DNA of 64,000 bases, from positions 20,652,890 to 20,716,889 of the forward strand of contig NC_081136.1 in assembly GCF_958295425.1 (NCBI RefSeq). Reading direction: 5' to 3'. Below the pieces are notes generated by a model. It searched no databases, was not told where the DNA came from, and saw only the letters and a list, made by a program, of their open reading frames with translations. The stretch is from Solea solea (Eukaryota; Chordata; Actinopteri; Pleuronectiformes; Soleidae). Each line of letters starts with the position of its first letter. Position 1 is the first letter of the stretch. Shown here one piece after another: positions 42,031 to 55,533 of this stretch. The translations under genes were made by a program, and so were the position numbers.

Positions 42031-42310
42031 GGTCTAGAATTGTTGCCTCACAGCATGAAAATGACTGGTTCGGATTCCCAGTTTGACTGAAGGCCTCTCT
42101 GTGTGGTGTTTGCATGCTCTCCCCAGTTCTCTCTGGGTATTCCAGCTTCCCAGTCCAAAATCATAAAACATTTGCTTTTAGGGTAGTTGGACATTCAATT
42201 GACCTTAAATGTGAGTGGTTGTTCGTCTCTGTGTTTGGGCCTTGTGATGGAATAGCGACCTGCCCAGGGTGTACATCCACCTTTCGCTGTCTGCTGGTGA
42301 TGATAGATTA
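42031..42310 (+). mobile_element. Decayed fish short interspersed repeat
   Basis: TTGCCTCACAGCATGAAAAT, TGGTGTTTGCATGCTCTCCC, AGTTGGACATTCAATTGACC and GCGACCTGCCCAGGGTGTAC are successive blocks of a repeat family very common in fish. Other fragments lie at 46745-46925, 50905-50955, 57606-57725, 57868-57925 and 59731-59880. Confidence 0.65.
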
Positions 42311-42600
42311 AGAGTCCACACATGTGTTACATTCAGAATCGTCATCCAGGAGACTAGTGTTTGAATGCTGTTTTATTTAAATGTTCCTGACTGTGTTTTA
42401 TTTAAATGTTCCTGACTGTTAGCCCTAGAACCTTTCAAAATATTGAAACAGGTGCTCTGTTGGGTTTGAGATCGGGTCACTGTGAAGAATGTAGCGTGCG
42501 ATTCATATTGTTTTATTTATTTAAATGTATTTAATTGTTGCATTCCATCCATGAGAGTAGATTTTTATGCACAATCCAATGACATGAAGATCGGAGTTGG

Positions 42601-42795
42601 GGGTGGCGGCAGATCAGTGGTAGAGCGAGACGTCTTTCAACTGGAAGGCTGTGGGTTTGGTTCCTGGCTCTGACACATGGCTTCATGCCATGTGTCCTTG
42701 GGCAAGACACTTAACCCAATAAATTGGTAGTGGAAAGCAGCTTTGAGTGGTGTATTAAAGACTAGAAAAGCACCATATCAATACAGACCATTTAC
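42601..42795 (+). mobile_element. tRNA-derived SINE (V-SINE type)
   Basis: A-box-like GATCAGTGGTAGAGC (42612) and B-box-like GGTTTGGTTCC (42654) are followed by the typical central block TCCTTGGGCAAGACACTTAAC and a decayed AGCACCATATCAATACAGACC tail. Full-length but diverged. Confidence 0.75.
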
Positions 42796-44359
42796 TAATA
42801 AATTGAAATGTCTTCTCTGACTGTAGTTGTGCATTTGAGTAATTTTGAGACATGAAGTTGAGTCCAGACATTTTCCAGAGATTGTCTAAGTGAGATGCAG
42901 TGATGTTGCTAGGTTTTCAATGTAATGTGTCTCAGGACCCATTGCAGACTTTTAGATAGGTATGAGTCCCAGAGAAATTCAGTGATTACTAATAAAATTT
43001 GTAATTTTCAACAGCAGTCAGTAATTTTCAAGTGCAGCGTTAAACTAGTGTTTGATCTTACATGGTTATGATATGGTTATATAAGTGTAGAAAATGCATC
43101 TGAAAGAAATAAACACAATTTCAAATCTGACAACTTTAATAAAAATCTAACTATAGCCTACATTCATTAATTGCATAGGCTACAAATAGCCCAAAGCTAA
43201 AAGCTAATTTTCAATCATTTTCCCAATTGCAGCAGGGGTTTCACTATGGCGTAGTGAGAGAGGCTCCAAATGGGTATTTGCATGTATTGGAAAGTTTTTA
43301 CATATTGTTATAACGTTGGTTATGATGTAGGCTGTGATGCATACCTGCCAGCCTTGAAACATTTGTTGAGTAGCAACTTACAGGGGATTTATTGTCAATG
43401 TTATTGTTATTATGTATGGAGGTGGTGCAGCGCGTGCACGCACCCCAAAATTAATCCCATTTCCGATGATTTTGGCTGATCACGCACATATTAACATATT
43501 CTCTTCTGTTTCGGTTTGCTGCCCTCTCTCTCCCTGTCAGTATCCTCATTAGACGTCATGTTTATTAACTGCAGACACACACACACACACCAAAATCATC
43601 CCAGTGTTTTATTCTATAGTATTATTTCTGTGCCACATGTACTTGCGTGAAACTGTCCTCATCTGTTCCTATAAAACAATCCTAGACTACACTTTGGAAA
43701 CTCTTAATCAGAAATGCAGCTGATAAGCTGTGGGCGTCTCCCGTGTGGCAGCCTGTTGCAGCAGCTTTCGCTGCTTTAAATTTCCTCACTGCAGGACTAA
43801 TAATCAAATAAAAGGATCTTATTAGCATTACATTTCTAGAGCTGTGGCGTTACAACGGCATTAGTAATGTTAAATTTTGTCCAGAAGTTGACAGGTCTGT
43901 AAATAAAACTGATGCAATTCACAATTTCACATTCTCAAACCTGGTCCATTTAGTGTTGGAACAGTGTTCAGCGTTAGATATCTATGTGTTGCTCACTCAC
44001 TTGTTGACAACAGGTTAAAAAGATAACTCACTGTTTAAAATATATATATCGAGACCAGTGAATATGGTTTGAACGACACCTCTCTTTTTGTCACTGTTGA
44101 CAGACTATTTTTTACTGACGAATGAGCAGATCTTCGGTTTTTGTTTTGACCACAGTTTCTGACTGTTTCGCACAGACCTCTTACCCATCAATCAAAATGC
44201 AGGTGTCAAGTTAGTCTCCAGTTCGTATTGCTTGAAATTGTTGGAAGCGTGAATGAAAAACAATCTGAGAATGTACTGACAGATTATCAAGTTACAACAA
44301 TATGTTCTTTTTAAATAGCCATAGCTTGTGTCTATCTGCCTGTACCATTCTTTTGAATG
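42796..44359. other. Intronic sequence, nothing recognised
   Basis: A 9-unit (AC) run at 43574-43590 is the only clear repeat. Confidence 0.4.
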
Positions 44360-44384
44360 CGGTATCTCAAGAATGTCTTGGAAT

Positions 44385-44525
44385 GTCTGTCGAGGTACTC
44401 ATTCACCCAGGTCATTGGCATCTTGAGTAGTTAGTTGCAGGCAACTGGCTTGAGTTAGGATTGAATATGTTTCACCTCTCGCCCCAAGAGGCTTCTTCAG
44501 TTTTTCAGTCAAGCCAATTGCCTAA
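44385..44525 (+). repeat. Dispersed repeat with GATGTTTCACCTCTC-type block
   Basis: TTTCACCTCTCGCCCCAAGA with GGCTTCTTCAGTTTTTCAG recurs at 59138-59180 as TTTCACCTCTCATCCAAGAG with GGCTTTTTTCAGTTCTGA. It is preceded in both cases by TCATTC...GGTCAT. A widespread fish repeat of uncertain class. Confidence 0.55.
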
Positions 44526-44539
44526 AGCTAAGTCTTGAG

Positions 44540-44860
44540 GGAGTCCTTTCAAATTTGGTACAAACCCTGTCTTGATCTTCAGGTGGTCCAACATCACTGT
44601 GACCTCAGATATCTTTTTTTTTTTGCCTTGTGAATATTATCTCTCATGAATGCCAGGAACAAATCCTGTCAAATTTGGCACAAACACTGACTTGGACATT
44701 GAGTAAAAAGAATAATCTCGTTAGATGTTTAGTCATTGAAGATCAGAAGGATAAGGTGACCTCATGTTTTTATGAGTGTGATATATTAAGAACAACTGTA
44801 GGAAATGGTATTACACTTGGCACAAACACTCACTTGTGTTTGGCCTCTTGAATATTTAGT
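44540..44860 (+). repeat. Three-copy internal repeat (fish DNA element)
   Basis: CAAATTTGG(C/T)ACAAACNCTG(A/T)CTTG occurs near 44550 and 44671, with a third copy (CACTTGGCACAAACACTCAC) near 44815. The spacing is about 120-145 bp. The repeats are non-coding. Confidence 0.55.
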
Positions 44861-46744
44861 GCTCTATATGAGTATGGAATAAAAAGCTGTTAATAACACT
44901 GTTGTGCTGAGTCCGGCATCAGCACATCTCTGTTGCCATCTCACAAATGAAAATCTCTAACCTTGTAGCATTTATAGGACATTAAGGGTTAAAAAATGTT
45001 TTCAATAACCAATGCAGAAATACGGATTATTACATCTGCTCATTCGCTCGGGGATAATTCTAGTTTTTAAATGTTTTGCTGTCCATTGACGTTTACAATG
45101 TGTTAATACTTGTGTGAATCTTCTACTGAATGCAGCCCATTATTTCATTCATTCAGTAAGAGTGGGTATATATGCAGCACATTAGGGCCTAACAAAAAGC
45201 CACTGCTATGTTTCTGGAATTGGCTGACACAGGTTGAAATTCAGCAAAGCAACAGATTCTTGATTACAATGAGCAGTCTTTGACTGTGAACAGTTAGACC
45301 CTGTGTCATTTTGACTGAATAGCACATGCATCATCACCACTTCTTCAAATTCTTCAAATTCATACCAAATTCCAGCTGGGTCATCTTTCTATCAAGCTAT
45401 TATTGGAATTCTGGCACTGCTGATTTCTCTGTATCCATGGTGTTAAAGGGCACTGCTTCCCTTAAATGCCTGTTGACAGAGTCAATCACCAGGCTCAGCC
45501 CTTCAGCCCTTCTTACGTTTGTTTGAGTTTCAAATTTTCAGTCTGTTTATATCCTCATAAGTGTCGTAAAGCCTGTTGGGAGTTCTCCAGCTATGAGCTG
45601 CCAAAATGTTGGGTTTTCTGTAATAAGGCTGGCGTGAGGCTGAACTGACTCCTCAGCTTGATGCTTGAGACGAAGAACTAAGATTAAAACCATACTGATT
45701 CAATAACAAAAGCTCTCAGAGCATCATCAGAGCATGAAAAGCTGCAGTGGAATATAAGGAAGAGATGCATCTTCTGCTTTGTGACCACTATGTCGTCAGT
45801 CCAAACCACTGCTGATTCAGGGAAAAACATGAGGATTGGCTGCAGTTGCAGTTGACATGTTTCTCATTTAGATTCAGATCAGAGTTCAGAGCTGCTGCAA
45901 CAATGTCTTCCAAGTTACAACCCGAACATGCTATTACTTTTCCAACACTTCCAACACATGGTGTCAAGTATTGCTCAGCACAATAATTGTTCCTGAACTC
46001 AGCAATGACATGCTAGTGGAGTTTTTAAACAGCAACATTTTTTTATTTACTTTTTTAATTATAAACAAGACAAAATACCTCAGTAAAAATCTGTTTTTAA
46101 AACACATGTGGGGAATCGTTTGTATTTTTATTTGGCTTCATTACAGCCACTTCTTTACTGGTCCAAAAAAAAGTACTAACACTCGACTTTTGTTTATAAT
46201 TGGACTTAATACATTTGGCATTCCCCGCTGGGTTCAATTATTCCAAACTACTGTTCCAATTGGCAGCGATAAATACACAACTGACACCTGGGTGAATGTG
46301 CTAATTTCTTGTTCTGCAACATGATTTTGGCATAATCTGAATTGTTAAAGTTATTTTGGTTCATTTTTTAGAAAATAGTAAGTTTTCCTCTACCTTGTGA
46401 ATTGTTAAAGAAGTGCTTTTTCAGTCACTGTTGAAAAGTTTGAGAATCACTGGTCTAAACTGTTGATTAAGGCGAGACCAAGGTAAAAGTAACCACCATC
46501 ACGACAAAAACAGCCCCACTACAGGAATAAGCCAAATATTCTAACATTGATTTAAATTTCCTAGTTGTAAGAGAAAGATTCTAAAAGTAGCTTGTCACTT
46601 ACAGACTGTCATGTGCCTTAAAAATTAACAGAACTGGCCAAAAAACAAAACGTGCACAGTATTGTTTTAGCTTGTTACTGGTAGTTAAAGCATAAAGTAA
46701 GCTGTAATATTGTATCACTATCCCAACAAAAATCTCAGTGCACT
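44861..46744. other. Intronic sequence, nothing recognised
   Basis: The 117-codon frame at 45971-46324 has no recognised domain and a composition typical of AT-rich chance frames. Confidence 0.4.
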
Positions 46745-46925
46745 GAGAGCTTCAGTGCGTGAATGTGAGAGTGCATGGTTGTTCATCTCAGTGGGGGGAA
46801 CTCTGTGATGGACTGGCAACCTGTCCAAGATGTAACCCCACATTTCTGTGTCAGCTAGGATCGGCTCCAGAGGCCTTGTGACCCTCATGTGGAGAGTAAA
46901 GTGAATGAATTAATGAATGAATGAA
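46745..46925 (+). mobile_element. Fragment of the common fish short repeat
   Basis: GATGGACTGGCAACCTGTCC, TGTCAGCTAGGATCGGCTCC and GTGACCCTCATGTGGAGAGT, ending in an (ATGA)n run (46898-46926). Confidence 0.7.
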
Positions 46926-48560
46926 TTATTGCACAGCTCAACTGGACATTCATTCATAGTCCAGTCATACATGACTGTGTTGTGATACCATGGAAATGTT
47001 GGCACAGAACGAATAATCATTTTGATCATGTTTAGGGTAAAAGGTTTGATCATCGCAGGTATTGCAGGTGTCCTTCATAAATGGACTTTTATTTTTAAAG
47101 AAACCATTTCTGAGTGAGTGAATCAGTGAGTGAATCAGCGGGGGCTACCCTTCTCTAAAGTCTCTGATACTTTCCTTTTGACAACCCCGGTCTCACCCCC
47201 CTTTCTCCCCCTGCTGTCTTTGTGAGTCCTGCTCTGGGTCTCTCTATTTCTCAGCTGGAGCTGTTTGATGTTCGAACCCTGCTTTACTGAGCTCCCTATA
47301 AAGCTTTAACCAGCTTCCCACATCTGCATAAGAATGTTTGTATGAACTACAACCATACAAATTGCCACTCAACTTAATGTTGTGACTGATTGTTGTAACC
47401 CTAACCAAGTCCACCTGTAAAACAACAAGGCATAACCTTAACCTTACAGGTTCTCAAGTTCTATGTTAAACTTCTTGTTATTGGGATACTAAGTTCCTGG
47501 AGTGGAAAAAAGGCTCAGTGGCATCTTTAACATTATTTACCAGGGTTGGTCTTCAGGGGAGCAGGAATACCCTTTATTAGTACATCCATGTACTAATAAC
47601 AATATATTTTAACCCTTCAGTATCATTTGCCAAATTAGTTCACACAATGCTGATTAAGGCTTTATCCATGCAGAAGCAAAACTTTACCTATATGATATCC
47701 ACCATAAAGACTTTAATGCTTTAATCAATTCCATACAGTTCAACAATATGATAGCAAGAAAAACAAAATAATATTTAATATATGGTCACATTCGAATTGT
47801 AAACATTTTTAAAGAAATATAATCTGCCAGTGGGGTAAGCGACTTTTGCTTGGCTAAAATTTTTTAAAAACTAGTTTGTAAATCTTGCCACTTTCAGGCT
47901 GTAATGTGTCTTAAAATGAGGAGAAACAGGCCAAAAAATAGACAAAACAGGGCCTTTACCTGATTAAGCTGCCTAAGAATTTGTAGCTCAGAATTTATTA
48001 TATTTGCACACGCACCAATCCGTGATAGTAAAATGTTACTTATTTATTTGTATTTAACACATACTTACACATACACACAAAGCAGGAGCGGTTGGAATTT
48101 TCTGTACATCATTGTTTTAGTTTGTTACCGGTAATTAAAGCTTAAAATATAGCTGTAACATCTTATTTAGACAATTTTAGATGAGATTTTCTTAAAATTT
48201 GATTAGATTAGATTAGATTTGTGTAGTGCAAAACTTGTTCGTCAAGATTATGTATCTTGACAAACAAGTCAAATTCTTAGAAAAAAGAATAAGAACTATT
48301 TCTCTGAAATTAGGGAACATACTGTATGTGCGTATGTTAGCATGGTCTGTGTACATTTAAGTGTTAGCAGCCGTTCTGTCTTCATGATTCACACCTTGCC
48401 TCACTGCTTTGGCATTTTTTTTTAATTTTGTTGACATTTCTTTACTATTCAGACTTTTAATTAACAATAGATGATTTATTATTTTTGCCCTCCAGCCAAT
48501 GCAGTTCAGTGTTAGCTTCCATGTACACACACAGCAGACAGTTTGTCCTTGGTGAAGCTT
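46926..48560. other. Intronic sequence, nothing recognised
   Basis: A short GATTA repeat (48199-48218) is present; no gene. Confidence 0.4.
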
Positions 48561-48564
48561 GTCC

Positions 48565-48670
48565 CAGGCTCTCTCTCGCTCCCTCTCCCTCTCTCTCTCG
48601 CACTCTCTCTCTCTCTCGCACTCTCTTCCTCTCCGCACACACACACACACACCCACCCACACACACACCT
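48565..48670 (+). repeat. (CT)n and (CA)n compound microsatellite
   Basis: CTCTCTCGC-type repeats at 48571-48630 followed by (CA)n at 48636-48669. The arginine/glutamate-rich minus-strand frame here is an artefact of the repeat. Confidence 0.85.
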
Positions 48671-51540
48671 ATACCTATCATATCTATGTGTATTCCTCCG
48701 TACTCAACTAAACACCAGAACTCTTCAGTGTGAAGCTGTGCATATGTCGTTGCTGCACATGCTTCATAATTAAACTGGGGGGAAAAAACATGGAATTAAG
48801 GAAGTGAAACTCTGCAGTGGTTTTTACTTTGAAACGGGATGTGGCTGTATTTATGGCATGTGATAGATATACACTGTATGCTTGAATTGTGAAGAAAGAT
48901 CATTTTCACTGTATTTGTGTGAAATACATTAAAGCGTCACTAGTTAATGCTATTTGCTGATCCAGGTGCAAATCTTCACAGTTTAGTGTAAAGTGTAAAA
49001 TTATGCATGTGATAAAAATCAGTGCATCTACTGTAGGGGTGGGGGGATGTTTTGGTCCATTAGATGGTGCCAAGTGTTCACTCTCAGTCGAGCTGTTGTG
49101 TGAGTATATGGCAACATATGATTTCGCGAATCATTTGAATACTCAAATTTGAATACATTTGTAATATCGTGATAATAATAATATTTTTCTATTGTGGCAT
49201 AGGCTACTGCCTCTCTGGTCATCCAGCTAGTGCATTCAGATTTTGCCATTGGCTTTCTTAGACTCCTCCACCTCCCCACTCTCTGTCTCCCTCACTCAGC
49301 CCACTTCTTGGTATTTTTCAAAATCAGGCATTGGGTAGCTTTAGGGATTAGTTACCCATAAACACAATCCCTGTCAGGTTTGGGTTGGGCTTGGTTAGTA
49401 CTCTCTCAAGTTTTGGTCATGTGGGGCCAAAACAAAATTCAAATTCTATTTTTGTGACAGACATGCAATTCATTTGGACTGTAGACACAGTGGATCAGAG
49501 AGGTTTTTCGGCTCGCACCTGACCAGACCAGCTTCCTCACCAGTTGCAGTTGCCCTTGACCCTTCCATTCACTTATTCACTTATCATCTTTCAGACTGTG
49601 ACATTTCTAGGCTCATATCTTGTAGTCTGATATTTTTGTGTTGTGCAGTGTGACAGTGGGCTCTATTTTCACAAGTGCTTGTCGGAGGGTTTGATTGGTT
49701 AATAGAGACAGGTTTAAGCCCCAGCACATACTCATACTACATATCCTTCATTGGTGTACAGTGTAAGCTGCATTTGTGGCATATCAGAGGTTTTGTATTT
49801 GTGTCTCTGACATTTATATCCACAACTTCCACAGTGGTAGTGGCATGTTGCCGGAACAGATTATCTTTTAACTTGCCTCACATGACTATTCAATAAGAAG
49901 GGTTGAAGGATATGGCTAAAATATCTAATTGTGATTACTCTGACAGATATTGTGCAATTAGATGTTTTTTAATATATTTTCTTGTATTAAAGCTTTAAGT
50001 TGTAGCTTCACCTCAAGATTCATGGTGTTCTAAAATGTTAAAACAAGGAGCATGACCAACTAACATGATCACAATTTTAACTACAATTCTATACTAACGA
50101 CTACCGCTGCTACTAATGATGATTTTCATAAAAGTTGAATACATTTTTTTTATTAATTGATTAGTTATTTAGTCCATTACTATCAGAAAACATTAAAAAC
50201 ATTCTTGATCAGTGTTTCCCAAACCTTAAAATTATGTTTTTAAATATATTGTTTAGTTCTTAAACCTATATTATTCGACTTTAATGATTTATTAGTGATA
50301 TAGAACAAAGAAACTCAAAGTGCTTAATAAATTACTGAAATAGTTGGTGATTTATTTCGTAATTCATTAATAATAGATTAATAGATTTAATAGTTGCAAC
50401 TACTAAACAATACAAATGCAAGTATGAGAGCTTAGAGATATGGATTATTTCATAAATATTTATTGCACTTTTTTAATTGATAATTTTGTGAGAAATTAAA
50501 CAATATGATTTGCAATTTTTGTTTCAGTTTTGATTTGAAAATTATACATTTTCCAGTCTTTACTCATATGAAACAACAAATAGAAAACAAATATTTCACA
50601 GTATACAGTAACTGATGAGAACCAATCAATCTGTATATTCAGACTAACATTCAGGCCTGGAGTTTCCCAACTAAATATTACCAGCAGCATTTCCAAGCTT
50701 CTGAGGTGCTCCAACACTCTGAGGTAATGGCAGGTGATGCAATGCATTGCAAATGAAAATGTAGTAGCCTGGATGTAGTGTTTTTTTTTTTGTTTTTTTA
50801 ATGTGAATACTTTCTGGTTCCTTTTCTCCGTATAACAAATAAATCATTCAAACTGATTTTTATGGGTTTGAGAACATCAACATTTCCATGTTTGGGAAAC
50901 ATTTTGCCCCTGTGACCCTCATGTGGAGGATAAAGCAGTGGATTGATGGATGGGAAACATTTTGTGGACCAAACAAGTAGTGTATTAATTGAGGAAATAA
51001 TTAACAGATTAATTGATTACGAAAATAGTCATTAGTTGCAGTCAATAAATAATCTGTATGTTCACATTTGGGAAAAGGTGTAAAAAAGGCTTTGATCACA
51101 ACACACTACTGCTCATTGTACGTGCAATATAAAATCCCTAAGAATGAGAGGGTGGAGTGGGTCAACAGTTCTCCCCCGGCTGATTTGGAGTATAACTTAA
51201 CTGACTCTGACATGCAGCTGAACTCTGACCTTTGTGGTGGGACTGTTAAAAAACAGAAGCCGGGTGTTTAGAGTTGTTGTTTAGTGCTAAAGCATATGTA
51301 GACAGAGAAGAGATGTGGCTGGGCTGCAGAGCCTTGTGATGCTCCAGCTCTTTGCTCACAGAAACACACAGAATAATAATACAAAAAATAATAAATAAAG
51401 AGAAAAGGACGGTGGAATGAAATGAAAGAGAATCAGAGAGTGTAACCTGACACTGAGAGCTGGGGAGGGGTCATAATTGGCCACCATGGCAACCATGCCT
51501 GGTTCTCTCTTTCATTTTCTCACTGTGTATATCTCTAATC
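48671..51540. other. Intronic sequence, little recognised
   Basis: A small fragment of the common fish short repeat is at 50905-50955 (TGACCCTCATGTGGAGGATA). Nothing else is recognised. Confidence 0.4.
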
Positions 51541-51545
51541 TGTGT

Positions 51546-51547
<2 letters not shown>

Positions 51548-51587
<40 letters not shown>

Positions 51588-51588
51588 G
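51548..51588 (+). repeat. (TG)n microsatellite
   Basis: About 18 TG units with one C interruption near the end. Confidence 0.9.
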
Positions 51589-51849
51589 CAAGAGTCTTGG
51601 GTTTAACTTGGCAGCCTCTCAGTGCTGTAGGAACGCCACAAAATAAACAGCTGGATTTAGTGTTTATTGAATCACGAGCATGGCTGCTCTCGTGGTCACG
51701 GTGTTGTCCAAAGAAAGAATGATTTCCAACAAGACAGCTGAAGTTTATACATCGTCTCCTTCTACTTCCGGGTCAAAGACCGGAGAGGTAATCTTGGTGA
51801 GTTCACAGAATGCCAAGTCCTACTCCAATTCGACTAAGCCGTATGTATG

Positions 51850-51995
51850 CAGGAGTAATCGGATTATAAATTGCTTTATTCAGGTATGTTAGTCAGACTA
51901 AGACTAGCTCGGTTTTAGTCGGACTAACGTGTTTACATGACATGACAAAACTGAATCATTGTCTTAGTCTGACTAAAATCTGACTTTTAACTTTT
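51850..51995. mobile_element. Miniature inverted-repeat-like element
   Basis: TTAGTCAGACTAAGAC (51889-51904) is perfectly complementary to GTCTTAGTCTGACTAA (51961-51976). The region is rich in TAGTC/GACTAA motifs and GTGTTTACATGACATG, like fish miniature DNA elements. Confidence 0.6.
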
Positions 51996-54434
51996 AACAA
52001 GCATAAACACACTGTCAGCTGCAAGCCCAGCATCGACAACATATTAGAGATGCAAGTCTATAGTAGAAGAGGGAGATTCCTGTCTCTCCTTTCTCTGCAG
52101 ATAGTACCACCTGCTTTGGTGGAGATACACGGTGTGCACAGGATAATCGCTAGTAACCTAATTTAATAATGTAAGTAAGCTGGCTCATAACTATGCCAGG
52201 GACATCTGTGTGCTTTGACCACATTTTCTCCTCCGCGGATAATATTGTAAATAAAAAGAGAACTCAATATGGATCAGGTTGCCGACTTGAGTTTCTGCCA
52301 AATAATATCAGAAATGAAATTGGGCCATTTGCCTTGACTACCAGTTCAGTAATTTATTTTAATAAAGAATTGATGTAACTTTATTATATTTTAGTTCAAA
52401 GCTGTTGGAGCTTACTCCTGTTCCCCTTCACTGCGTGATATGAATACTTGAACGCTAGCAGCATAACAGTGCTGCTAGCGTTTGAGTATTCACAACTGTT
52501 AATGATTGTTAATAAATTATTGAAAACTGAGACATTTTAGGTGTATTAAGGAACTTAATTTTCAATCCTGCTTAAGTTCCTGCTTAAACATTTTAGTTTA
52601 AAATAAGATTATAGCCTCGCATTGTGATTTTATCCCTCCACCAATTTTTTTTTTTAGGTTTCTGTACCTTTAATTTGAAAAAAAAGAGAGTTTAAGCACA
52701 TCAGTCGAGTTTAAAATATTATTTTAATCTGTTAAATGTGACATTTAAAAATAATTATACTCATTATTATACTGAGTTAGCTCAATATAATATTGGAACA
52801 CCAACAGTCCATTTTAACAGAACAAAGTGTGTGTGGAGCCGGTGTTACTCATGGTGTTTGGACAAAAAGCTGTTAACACAGTCAGTTTATGGGGTCTAGT
52901 TTTCCTTAAGGGACAAAACGGTACAATTTCCATCATGAAAACAATTACATATTAAAGTGAAGGAGGTTAGGAAGAGGTTTGGTTAAGATTAGGGTTAAAG
53001 GAGTGTCCTATTAAGAATAGTTGTGTGTGTGTCCATGTGTGTGATTGTACAGGAAACTATTCATGACTAAATCTGCCACACCCAGCCAAAACACCCATTT
53101 AGGGCCCCTATCCCACAAACACACAACCCTTCTCTAACACTGTAGTATAATCACATTTGGCATACGTGAATTGATTCAGCACCTGTGCGCTCCGCTATCA
53201 GCCTCTGCTCGTTGTTTTTGTGTTTTGCACAGAAAACCCAGAAAACAAGACAGAGAGGATCAGCAGTTAGAGGATCAGCAACCACTCACCAGGATTATAC
53301 TGTATGTTGCTATTGTGTGTCACTGAAACCATGTGATCCTTGGACTGGATTGAGATGATAGCATTTACATAAATTGATTTGCATCTGGAAAATATAAAAT
53401 AAGCCAAACACATCCATGTGGCACTGCAGACCTACCCTGTAACAACTGCGTGTTTCTAATTCTCAAATGTCTCAAAAGGTCCTCATTCTGAACTACAGTG
53501 CACATTTGTACCATGGACACAACAGTAGCACTCCAAGTAATGACCTTTCCTCTGCTCTCAGAGGATGCACTCAGTCCAGCATTCTTTGCGAAAACATAAC
53601 CAAGCTCCACCCCCTTCTGCGACTCATCAGACGAACCAGGAAACACACACTTCCTCACTGAGGAGAGACAGAGATGCTGTAGGAAAGGCGATAAGATTCC
53701 ACCCTCTGAAGTAAATCACTGGGAATACTGCGGTCTATGCCTGTGTGACCCACTGTACTTTATTTCCAGCTTTACGCATGGCTGTGTCACTCATGTCTAA
53801 TCTGCAATGACATCTTCAAAAATGTAACATAGTCACAGCAGTAACACTTTCAGCAAAATGACTGATGAAGAACAATTGGTAATACAGTTTGACCGGAAGA
53901 ACTACATGAGAGTGCAAAATAATACCACCAATGATCAGTTTTAAAGACGAATCAGAGTCCCGCTTTATTTAAGGGGCAACACATGATGAAGTCATGAAGA
54001 AGTAATGCATGAACCTCACTAATAACGCAGAAGTCACGATGATTCCAATACCGTAGTTAATGGATGAATTAAAGTCATGTGCCACCATCATGAAGTCAGG
54101 CATGCCATGCCATTAATACATGTGATTTAGTGATAGTTCATCGGGTAATTCATTTATAAATTCATGATTTTTCATGCACCCTTACCATAAAGTCTCACTG
54201 CCACAGCTTCTGTAGAACCTGTCTTTACTGGTCATTAGTTCCTTTTCACTAGTCAAACAGCTGCAAGCATCCGTAAACAATACAATCGCCAATAAAGTAG
54301 ACATTGTCAATGAGGCAAACCAGGAGGTAAGATGTTATTGGTTAGCCACAAGGGGTTGACTCTGCTATTTGCAAAAACAAGTCTAGAAGGGATTTAGTTA
54401 CCTCCCACTTCCAAGAGGCATGGCCAATGGACAA
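51996..54434. other. Intronic sequence, nothing recognised
   Basis: A short inverted pair CGCTAGCAGCATAACAGTGC/TGCTAGCG at 52452-52482 is the only local structure noted. No exon found. Confidence 0.4.
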
Positions 54435-55519
54435 GAGAAGATACACTTTATTTATCCCTCAAAGGGGAAATTTACTCATTACAGCAGCAGAAAACATTAA
54501 AGACAGACATGTGCAGACAGCAAAATTAGACAACACAAAACAAGCAAGAGATTAAAGAAAGAAAGGTTAAAAAAAGAAAAAAGGACTATAGTCTATGTGC
54601 ATTATGTACAGAAAAAGGTTATGGACATTATATACAATGATTGAAGGCGAGAGAAATATTGCACGTTGCAGCTAGATGTGTAAAAAAATATAATGAATAT
54701 TATGTATACAGTATATAAATACTTATAAATAATAACTATGGCACAGGATAATGCACGGCAAGGCTGTAGCCGCATTGGCCGAGGGGGGAATGTACACAGT
54801 TATCGTGATAACCGCCGCAGGAGGTGGTACGGTTGAATGCTAGCCACTATAGCAGCTCAATGTCTTTACTGCAGTACTGCTCTTTCATCCTGATGTGTCC
54901 CAGGTTACAGCATCTGTTGTTCACAAACATCACTATACCCCCCTCCTTTCCTCTTACTGCTCTCCTTTGCTTTTCTGTCCGCTCTCACGAGTTGGAAGCC
55001 GTCCAATGTAACATGCGAGTCTGGTGAGAGTTCGTTCAGCCATGTCTCTGTGAAGCACATAAGGCTACTACTCCCGGTACTCCCTCTGCAGCCTGGTTAG
55101 TGCCATTAGCTCCTCCATCTTCTTAGGGAGATATCTTATATTCCCCATAATAACAGATGGTATGCTTGGTTTATACCATCTCTTCTTCTCTGCATTTCGC
55201 ACCACTCTGCATCCCCTACTCCTTCTCCTTAATTCCACGGGGATCTCGGGTCCTTCCACGGGAGTACCTTCATGTTGCACAGTGGTAACAGCTGCTCCCG
55301 AGTGTAAACAATGGAGCCATGGCTGAAAGGGTCAGCTGAAGTTGACTTAAATAGTCCCAGAAAGAGAAATGAACAAGTGCATAGTCTCAGGAGTTGTACT
55401 TCCATAGGTGCACACTTCCTACTGAGACTAGTGGAGAAAAAAGTATGAAAAAAGTACAAAAACACACTAAACCACAGAAAAACGCTCGGAGCTACATGCA
55501 GTGCATGAGTGGCAGCCAA
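54435..55519 (-). pseudogene. LINE with large internal deletion
   Basis: On the minus strand the upstream end reads PSVIMGNIRYLPKKMEELMA (about 55090-55170), then in another frame SLMCFTETWLNELSPDSH and LDGFQLVRADRK (about 54960-55070), the start of an APE-type endonuclease. The sequence then goes directly to a 3' region ending in the fish LINE tail, which on the plus strand is ACTTTATTTATCCCTCAAAG with GGGAAATTTACTC (54448-54480). Nearly all of the endonuclease, the RT and the C-terminus are deleted. It is a CR1/Rex1-group element by its ends. Confidence 0.65.
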
Positions 55520-55533
55520 TGAGTGGCAGCCAA
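55506..55533 (+). repeat. 14-bp tandem duplication
   Basis: ATGAGTGGCAGCCA is present twice in tandem at the border of the LINE fragment. Confidence 0.7.

Noticed and set aside
45971..46324. 117-codon plus-strand frame
   Set aside because: No recognisable domain, hydrophobic AT-driven composition, no splice or promoter context.
48357..48681. Arg/Glu-rich minus-strand frames
   Set aside because: Translation of a CT/CA microsatellite.
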